Below are positions 17,716 to 22,591 of a DNA stretch of 22,591 nt, piece by piece. A model generated the notes under the pieces. It was not told where the DNA came from. It did no database searches and worked only from the letters and a program-made list of their open reading frames with translations. The first letter of the stretch is position 1. Every line of letters starts with the position of its first letter. The position numbers and the translations under genes were made by a program. This DNA comes from Burkholderiaceae bacterium (lineage in GTDB: Bacteria > Pseudomonadota > Gammaproteobacteria > Burkholderiales > Burkholderiaceae): assembly GCA_947470165.1 (NCBI GenBank), contig CANISN010000003.1:1-22591 (forward strand), given 5' to 3'.

Positions 17716-18450
17716 GTGGCAATAAGTAAACCTAAACAAGACATTATTGATGTTTATAGCTGGCCGACTCCCAACGGACACAAGGTACACATCATGCTTG
17801 AGGAGTGTGGCTACAAGCTAGGCAAGGATTGGATAGCTCACCCAATTGATATTGGTGCTGGCGATCAGTTCAGGCCAGACTTCTTGGCTATCAGCCCAAA
17901 TAATAAGATTCCGGCTATTACAGACCCACATGGCCCGGATGGCAAACCCATTCATCTCTTTGAATCTGGCGCCATTTTGCTCTACCTTGCTGCCAAGACC
18001 GGTAAGTTTTTACCTAAATCGACCCGCGATAAATATGAAGTGCTGCAATGGCTGATGTTTCAGATGGGCGGCTTAGGTCCGCTTTTAGGGCAAAACCACC
18101 ACTTTCGGATTTATGCACCAGAGAAAATTGATTACGCGATTACTCGCTACACTAATGAAGCGAAGCGCTTGTATGGAGTAATCGATCATCAACTAAAAGA
18201 TAATCCCTATATTGCCGGGAAAGCGTATTCCATAGCGGATATCGCCGTTTTCCCCTGGATACGTAATTGGAAAAACCAAGGTATCGATATCAATGAGTAT
18301 CCGCATTTCAAGCGCTGGTTTGAAATGATTGGTGATCGCCCTGCTGTAAAACGTGGGGTTGAAGTATTAACGGCATTACGCAAACCTTTACATGATGACA
18401 AAGCAAGAGAGCAATTATTTGGATCATCACAGTATCAAAAAAGGAAATAG
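17716..18450 (+). CDS. Nu-class glutathione S-transferase (YfcG-like)
   Basis: A 244-residue thioredoxin-fold GST. The segment WPTPNGHKVHIMLEE at 16-30 with Thr18/Asn20 is the active-site signature of the Nu class (E. coli YfcG/YghU), whose members show disulphide-bond reductase activity. Further matches are FLAISPNNKIPAITD, LFESGAILLYLAAKTGKFLP, and GGLGPLLGQNHHF, all strongly YfcG-like. The GTG start at 17716 has AAAGGA upstream. It is 18 bp after the aminotransferase and 1 bp before the dehydrogenase gene, so operonic. Substrate is unknown. Confidence 0.92.
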   Translation: MAISKPKQDIIDVYSWPTPNGHKVHIMLEECGYKLGKDWIAHPIDIGAGDQFRPDFLAISPNNKIPAITDPHGPDGKPIHLFESGAILLYLAAKTGKFLPKSTRDKYEVLQWLMFQMGGLGPLLGQNHHFRIYAPEKIDYAITRYTNEAKRLYGVIDHQLKDNPYIAGKAYSIADIAVFPWIRNWKNQGIDINEYPHFKRWFEMIGDRPAVKRGVEVLTALRKPLHDDKAREQLFGSSQYQKRK

Positions 18451-18451
18451 T

Positions 18452-19306
18452 ATGAAGATTCAATCGGTTGGAGTAATTGGGGCTGGTACGATGGGTAATG
18501 GTATTGCGCAAGTGTGTGCAGTAGCTGGCCTAGATGTGGTGATGGTTGATATCAGTGATGCTGCTGTTGAACGTGGCCTGAGCCAAATTAGTAAAAGCTT
18601 AGATCGCTTAGTTAAAAAAGAAACTCTCACAGCCGAGGATAAAAATGCGGCATTAAAACGCATTAAGGGAAGTACTTCATATACCGACTTCAAAGGCTTA
18701 CAATTAATCATTGAGGCTGCCACTGAGAACCAAGCTGTTAAAGAAAAGATTTTGCATCAGGTAGACGAAATTGTTGGCAAAGAAACCATCATTGCAACCA
18801 ATACTTCCTCACTGTCCATCACAAAACTTGCCGCCCTCGATTCCAATCCAAGCCGTTTCATTGGTATGCATTTTTTCAACCCGCCCCCCATGATGGCTTT
18901 GATTGAAGTAATTCGTGGTTTGCAAACTTCTGATGAAACTCATGCTGCCATTATCGAAATGACTAAGCGCATCGGTAAAGAACCTATCACTGTAAAGAAT
19001 TCACCAGGATTTGTTGTGAACCGTATTTTGTTACCGATGATTAATGAGGCTTTTTTTGTTCTATACGAAGGAATTGCTAGCGCAGAGGATATTGATGCTG
19101 GTATGAAGTTGGGTTGCAACCAACCGATTGGTCCATTAGCCTTGGCAGACTTAATTGGTTTAGATACTTGCTTAGCTGTGATGGAAGTATATTTTGAGAA
19201 CTTTAGCGACTCAAAGTATCGGCCTTGTCCACTTCTCCGTGAAATGGTAGCGGCTGGTTATCTAGGCCGCAAATCAGGACGTGGCGTTTATACCTACGAT
19301 CAGTAA
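18452..19306 (+). CDS. 3-hydroxybutyryl-CoA dehydrogenase
   Basis: An NAD(P)-dependent short-form 3-hydroxyacyl-CoA dehydrogenase of 284 residues, acting in beta-oxidation or the butyryl-CoA/polyhydroxybutyrate interface. The Rossmann motif GAGTMGNGIAQ is at 10-20, EAATEN at 88-93 and NTSSLSI at 117-123. Catalytic His140 is in GMHFFNPPP with Glu152 following, and the C-terminal domain starts with NSPGFVVNRILLPMINEA. The monofunctional length and sequence match Hbd/PaaH proteins. AAAGGA precedes the ATG, which is favoured over an upstream start overlapping the GST gene. The stop partly overlaps a possible early start of the next gene. Confidence 0.95.
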   Translation: MKIQSVGVIGAGTMGNGIAQVCAVAGLDVVMVDISDAAVERGLSQISKSLDRLVKKETLTAEDKNAALKRIKGSTSYTDFKGLQLIIEAATENQAVKEKILHQVDEIVGKETIIATNTSSLSITKLAALDSNPSRFIGMHFFNPPPMMALIEVIRGLQTSDETHAAIIEMTKRIGKEPITVKNSPGFVVNRILLPMINEAFFVLYEGIASAEDIDAGMKLGCNQPIGPLALADLIGLDTCLAVMEVYFENFSDSKYRPCPLLREMVAAGYLGRKSGRGVYTYDQ

Positions 19307-19355
19307 TTTATCATCGCGTTATTTATCACTCCTCAACCTTAATGAAAAAGTTCTT

Positions 19356-19835
19356 GTGAATCCATTGTCTCCATTAGTTTGTAAATTAGCCTACGCAGGT
19401 CTAATCCCATTTGTGGGCTTAGCGCTAATGGTTCAGCTAGCACCAACCCCTCTAAATTATTTAAGCGCAGAGTCCTTAGCTGCTTATGGAGCAATCATTA
19501 CCTCCTTTATGGGTGCGCTACATTGGGGCGCCAATCTTCACACTCTAGGAAAAGCCCCTCCGAGTGACCGCTGGGAAAATCGAAATGCTTGGATCTGGGG
19601 TGTCATCCCTGCATTGGTGGCCTGGGTAGCTTTGCATATTTATATTCCAGTGGGTTTAGTAATCTTGGCATCGGCCTTAATTATTCAGAGGAGTATCGAT
19701 GCGGAAACCTATCAATATTATTTTTCTAATGAAGAAGCCTGCAAAGCATTTATCACTTTACGAAATAGGCTCACGATAGTTTCCGTTGGATGTTTAATTT
19801 GGGCAGCCCTTGTTATCTTATTTGTTCAAAACTAA
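19356..19835 (+). CDS. DUF3429 family membrane protein
   Basis: A small integral membrane protein of 159 residues with about five hydrophobic helices. It carries AAYGAIITSFMGALHWG, which I recognise as the typical core of DUF3429 proteins; the family has no known function. The GTG start at 19356 is chosen because it places the first helix at the usual distance from the N-terminus. An in-frame GTG at 19281 would overlap the preceding gene by 26 bp and add 25 polar residues. Shine-Dalgarno evidence is weak for both. rarA begins 10 bp downstream. Confidence 0.75.
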   Translation: MNPLSPLVCKLAYAGLIPFVGLALMVQLAPTPLNYLSAESLAAYGAIITSFMGALHWGANLHTLGKAPPSDRWENRNAWIWGVIPALVAWVALHIYIPVGLVILASALIIQRSIDAETYQYYFSNEEACKAFITLRNRLTIVSVGCLIWAALVILFVQN

Positions 19836-19845
19836 TTTGGCCTCC

Positions 19846-21159
19846 ATGGGTAATCTGTTTGATCAAGCACCACCGCCCCCACTGGCTGAAGCTTTGCGAC
19901 CCATCACGATTAATGAAGTCATTGGTCAAACTCATTTACTAGCCCCAGGCAAACCTCTGAATCTGGCTTTTGCATCTGGTAAACCCCATTCGATGATTTT
20001 GTGGGGACCGCCAGGCGTAGGCAAAACAACTCTGGCAAGACTATCGGCAAAAGCATTTGATCGAGAGTTCATTGCTATTTCTGCTGTTCTTGCTGGTGTC
20101 AAAGAAATTCGGGAGGCAATTGAGCTAGCCCAACAAAGTATGTCTCAATATGGCCGACAAACTATTTTGTTTGTTGATGAAATCCATCGTTTTAATAAAA
20201 GTCAACAAGATGCTTTATTGCCTCATGTGGAATCTGGCTTATTTACCTTCATTGGCGCTACTACTGAAAACCCCTCTTTTGAAGTCAACTCAGCACTACT
20301 CTCGCGTGCGCAAGTCTATGTATTGAAGTCATTAAGTGCCGAGGAACTTAAACAGTTATTTGATCGCGCTCGTGAATATGTAATGCCCGATATTGCATTT
20401 GAATCTACTGCGATTGATAACCTTGTTTCCCATGCAGATGGAGACGCGCGTCGACTGCTCAATTTAGTTGAACAGGTGCGTAATGCGATCACGTCACCAA
20501 ATTCTAATATTCAAACGGTAGATCAGCAGTTCATTGAGAATGCTTTGACTACACAAGCGCGTCGCTTTGATAAGGGAGGAGATCACTTTTATGACCAAAT
20601 CTCCGCTCTACATAAATCAGTTCGCGGCTCTAATCCCGATGCAGCCCTGTATTGGTTCTGCCGAATGCTCGATGGTGGGGCAGATCCCCGTTATCTAGCG
20701 CGACGCATTATTCGTATGGCCTGGGAAGATATTGGTCTTGCGGATCCTCGAGCAATGCAACTAGCAAATGATGCTGCACAAACTTTCGAGCGCCTCGGTT
20801 CACCAGAGGGGGAGTTAGCCTTAGGTCAAGCGGTAGTTTATTTAGCCATTGCTGCCAAAAGTAATGCCAGCTACAAAGCATTTAACGCAGCCCGAGCCTT
20901 TGTTGCTAACGATCAAAGTAAGCCAGTACCTAATCATCTGCGCAATGCCCCAACAAAACTCATGAAAGAGTTAGGGCATGGAACAGAATATCGCTATGCA
21001 CATGATGAGCCCCATGCCTATGCTGCCGGAGAATCTTATTTACCAGAAGGTATGGCTGAGCCACATTGGTATGAGCCGGTAGACCGCGGCCTAGAAACAC
21101 AGATTGCCGAAAAGATGACTTTTTTACGAAAGTTGGATCAGGAATCCAAAAAGAAATGA
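19846..21159 (+). CDS. rarA: Replication-associated recombination protein A (AAA+ ATPase)
   Basis: A 437-residue RarA/MgsA/WRNIP1-family clamp-loader-like ATPase that acts at stalled replication forks. Walker A GPPGVGKT is at 54-61, Walker B ILFVDEIH at 107-114, sensor 1 GATTENPSF at 137-145, and the Arg finger region LLSRAQ at 151-156. The C-terminal oligomerisation domain includes HKSVRGSNPDAALYW and RRIIRMAWEDIGLADP. The ATG at 19846 gives the standard N-terminus MGNLFDQ; a TTG at 19810 would overlap the previous gene. Its stop overlaps the next start (ATGA). Confidence 0.96.
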   Translation: MGNLFDQAPPPPLAEALRPITINEVIGQTHLLAPGKPLNLAFASGKPHSMILWGPPGVGKTTLARLSAKAFDREFIAISAVLAGVKEIREAIELAQQSMSQYGRQTILFVDEIHRFNKSQQDALLPHVESGLFTFIGATTENPSFEVNSALLSRAQVYVLKSLSAEELKQLFDRAREYVMPDIAFESTAIDNLVSHADGDARRLLNLVEQVRNAITSPNSNIQTVDQQFIENALTTQARRFDKGGDHFYDQISALHKSVRGSNPDAALYWFCRMLDGGADPRYLARRIIRMAWEDIGLADPRAMQLANDAAQTFERLGSPEGELALGQAVVYLAIAAKSNASYKAFNAARAFVANDQSKPVPNHLRNAPTKLMKELGHGTEYRYAHDEPHAYAAGESYLPEGMAEPHWYEPVDRGLETQIAEKMTFLRKLDQESKKK

Positions 21160-21797
21160 GCAAAGAGCTGGGGAACATAAAGCCCGTTAAAGGTATTTTT
21201 TATTACGACATTATTTCTCCATTCTCATATTTCTACATCAAGCAGCGCCACCGCTTAGAGAAGCGAGTTGATATAAAGCCTGTCCCCATATTACTTGGCG
21301 GTCTTTTACGTGCAACGAATAATCGAGGTCCTGGAGAGATTGAGGCAAAGCGCGCTCACACCTACCAGTACTGCGTATGGCTTGCTGAAAAATTAGGCTT
21401 GCCTTTTCGGTTTCCAGAGCATCATCCTTTTCTCACTGTTGCGGCACAACGCTTATTGATTGCACAAAATGCCCAATGGGATATGGTTGAACATGCCTTT
21501 GACTATGTTTGGGTAGAGGGAAAGGATCCCAACTTGTCTTGGTCAGAGTTTTGCCAGTATCTCGGACTTGCTGCGGATACGCCAAAACCTGATGCTCCAG
21601 AGATCAAGGCGCAACTCGTGGCCAATACTGAGCTAGCAAAAGCAGATGGTGCATTTGGGGTGCCAGCACTCGTGATCAATCAGCATGTTTTTTGGGGCCT
21701 TGATTCGATTGACTGGGCTCTAGATTATCTAGATAGACCAAACATGTTTACTGAAATGGCCTATCGCTATGCAGGCCAAGTACCCTCCGGACTTTGA
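21156..21797 (+). CDS. 2-hydroxychromene-2-carboxylate isomerase-like DsbA-family protein
   Basis: A 213-residue thioredoxin-fold protein of the kappa-GST/HCCA isomerase group. The family enzyme is a glutathione-dependent isomerase in naphthalene catabolism. FYYDIISPFSYFY at 15-27 carries the expected active-site Ser21 in place of the DsbA Cys, and GVPALVINQHVFWGLDSIDW near the C-terminus holds the cis-Pro and C-terminal motif. No signal peptide, so cytoplasmic. The ATG overlaps the rarA stop by 4 bp. No naphthalene pathway genes are nearby, so the physiological substrate is probably different. Confidence 0.88.
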   Translation: MSKELGNIKPVKGIFYYDIISPFSYFYIKQRHRLEKRVDIKPVPILLGGLLRATNNRGPGEIEAKRAHTYQYCVWLAEKLGLPFRFPEHHPFLTVAAQRLLIAQNAQWDMVEHAFDYVWVEGKDPNLSWSEFCQYLGLAADTPKPDAPEIKAQLVANTELAKADGAFGVPALVINQHVFWGLDSIDWALDYLDRPNMFTEMAYRYAGQVPSGL

Positions 21798-21849
21798 GCA
21801 ATACAATCAGATTTATTTCATTTTTTCTGGAACTTTAAGGATCATTATC

Positions 21850-22425
21850 ATGCGCAAAATTATTACCTCCCTATTTTTTGTAAGCAGCCTTCTTGCGAGC
21901 GCCGCAACATTGGCAGGCCCTAAAGTCGAATTCAAAACTACGATGGGTAATTTTGTCGTTGAGCTTGATTCAGTCAAAGCCCCAAAGACTACTACCAACT
22001 TTTTAAATTATGTAAATAGTGGTTTTTATAACGGCACTATTTTCCATCGCGTGATTGATGGTTTTATGATTCAAGGTGGAGGCTTTACACCAGACTTAAC
22101 GCAAAAACCCACTAATGCACCTGTAGTATCAGAGGCTCAAAATGGTCTGAAGAATCAAATCTATTCCATCGCAATGGCGCGTACCTCTGACCCTGATTCT
22201 GCAACAGCTCAGTTTTTTATTAACGTGAAAGATAATGAGGGATTAAATTATCCTAATGCAATGGGTAACGGTTATACAGTATTTGGCAAAGTCATTTCTG
22301 GCACACAAACGATTGATGCAATTCGTACAGTCCCGACCATGGTTGCACCAGTACCAAAAATGGGGCGCATGTCAGATGTGCCAAGCAAGACCGTAACTAT
22401 TGAATCAGCTACGGCTGTAAAGTAA
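21850..22425 (+). CDS. Periplasmic peptidyl-prolyl cis-trans isomerase (cyclophilin)
   Basis: A 191-residue cyclophilin with a signal peptide (MRKIITSLFFVSSLLASAATLA), so periplasmic and PpiA-like. Active-site features are visible: FHRVIDGFMIQGG with the catalytic Arg, ATAQFFINVKDN, and a GYTVFGKVISG block. The mature part starts KVEFKTTMGNFVVELD, typical of the family. The ATG at 21850 has TAAGGA about 9 bases upstream; an upstream in-frame ATG at 21769 would overlap the previous gene and destroy the signal peptide. Confidence 0.94.
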   Translation: MRKIITSLFFVSSLLASAATLAGPKVEFKTTMGNFVVELDSVKAPKTTTNFLNYVNSGFYNGTIFHRVIDGFMIQGGGFTPDLTQKPTNAPVVSEAQNGLKNQIYSIAMARTSDPDSATAQFFINVKDNEGLNYPNAMGNGYTVFGKVISGTQTIDAIRTVPTMVAPVPKMGRMSDVPSKTVTIESATAVK

Positions 22426-22463
22426 TTGCGACGAAATTTTTCATCGCTTAGGTACCTTACCCA

Positions 22464-22591
22464 GTGATCTTGCTCGATGATGCTCAAAGCACTGAGGCAG
22501 AGCCTAGCAGCCGCCTCTATGAGCATGCACTTCAGCATTGGACAATCTATCGCTCCTCTAGCCCATCAGAAACAAATGCCGCAGTAGATCA
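22464..22591 (+). CDS. pabB: Aminodeoxychorismate synthase component I-like, N-terminal fragment
   Basis: About 42 codons reach the window edge in an open frame. The sequence ILLDDAQSTEAEPSSRLYEH, followed by HWTIYRSSS, resembles the N-terminus of Burkholderiales PabB-type proteins, which commonly begin with LLDD and SSRLY. Such proteins make aminodeoxychorismate for folate synthesis. The likely start is GTG at 22464; an in-frame TAG is at 22449-22451, and no ATG lies between. AGG about 11 bases upstream is a poor Shine-Dalgarno. Without the catalytic domain the call remains tentative. Confidence 0.55.
   Translation, partial: MILLDDAQSTEAEPSSRLYEHALQHWTIYRSSSPSETNAAVD

Noticed and set aside
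22428..22447. Hairpin after the cyclophilin gene (9-bp arms, one mismatch)
   Set aside because: No T-tract follows and the loop is only 2 bases, so it is not a convincing terminator; the next gene is close and co-directional.
1..22591. Mobile elements, CRISPR arrays, tRNA, rRNA, phage or defence genes
   Set aside because: I looked for terminal repeats, regularly spaced repeats, transposase or integrase motifs and RNA signatures, and found none. Nearly all sequence is taken up by core genes.

Overview
The window looks like a chromosomal core-metabolism segment of a betaproteobacterium in the Burkholderiaceae. The gene order trpF-truA-fimV-asd-leuB-leuD-lipoprotein-leuC and gltA-sdhE-sdhBADC-GntR-mdh, the DUF2863 protein and the chromosomal FimV-like gene all fit that group. 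The moderate, AT-leaning base composition and compact genes suggest a Polynucleobacter-like freshwater bacterium rather than a GC-rich Burkholderia or Ralstonia. The genus is an inference; no rRNA is present to confirm it.

Minus strand, about 1-12815: one long, tightly packed co-directional block. Read in transcription order it starts with a GntR/UTRA regulator, then succinate dehydrogenase (sdhC, sdhD, sdhA, sdhB), its flavinylation factor sdhE, and citrate synthase gltA. Leucine biosynthesis follows (leuC, a small entericidin-like lipoprotein, leuD, leuB), then aspartate-semialdehyde dehydrogenase asd, a short FimV-like envelope protein, tRNA pseudouridine synthase truA, and the first 17 codons of trpF, cut by the window edge. 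Gaps are mostly under 65 bp and three junctions are close or overlapping.

Central divergent region, 12816-12963: the regulator and malate dehydrogenase are transcribed away from each other. A perfect 12-bp palindrome lies next to a consensus -35 box for mdh and overlaps a candidate -10 for the regulator. It is the best candidate operator in the window. mdh is followed by a small secreted protein resembling MliC lysozyme inhibitors and then by a strong, probably bidirectional, terminator.

Minus strand, 14427-16426: yaaA (peroxide stress) and a DUF2863 protein form a two-gene unit that converges on the same terminator.

Plus strand, 16495-22591: a mixed housekeeping series: methionine-type aminotransferase, Nu-class glutathione transferase, 3-hydroxybutyryl-CoA dehydrogenase, DUF3429 membrane protein, rarA, a DsbA-fold 2-hydroxychromene-2-carboxylate isomerase-like protein, a periplasmic cyclophilin, and the first codons of a pabB-like gene cut by the window edge.

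I found no mobile element, CRISPR array, tRNA, rRNA, phage gene or defence cassette, and no gene-free stretch longer than about 150 bp. This is an ordinary core region. The points of interest are regulatory (the GntR operator and TCA island) and a few small or short envelope genes.
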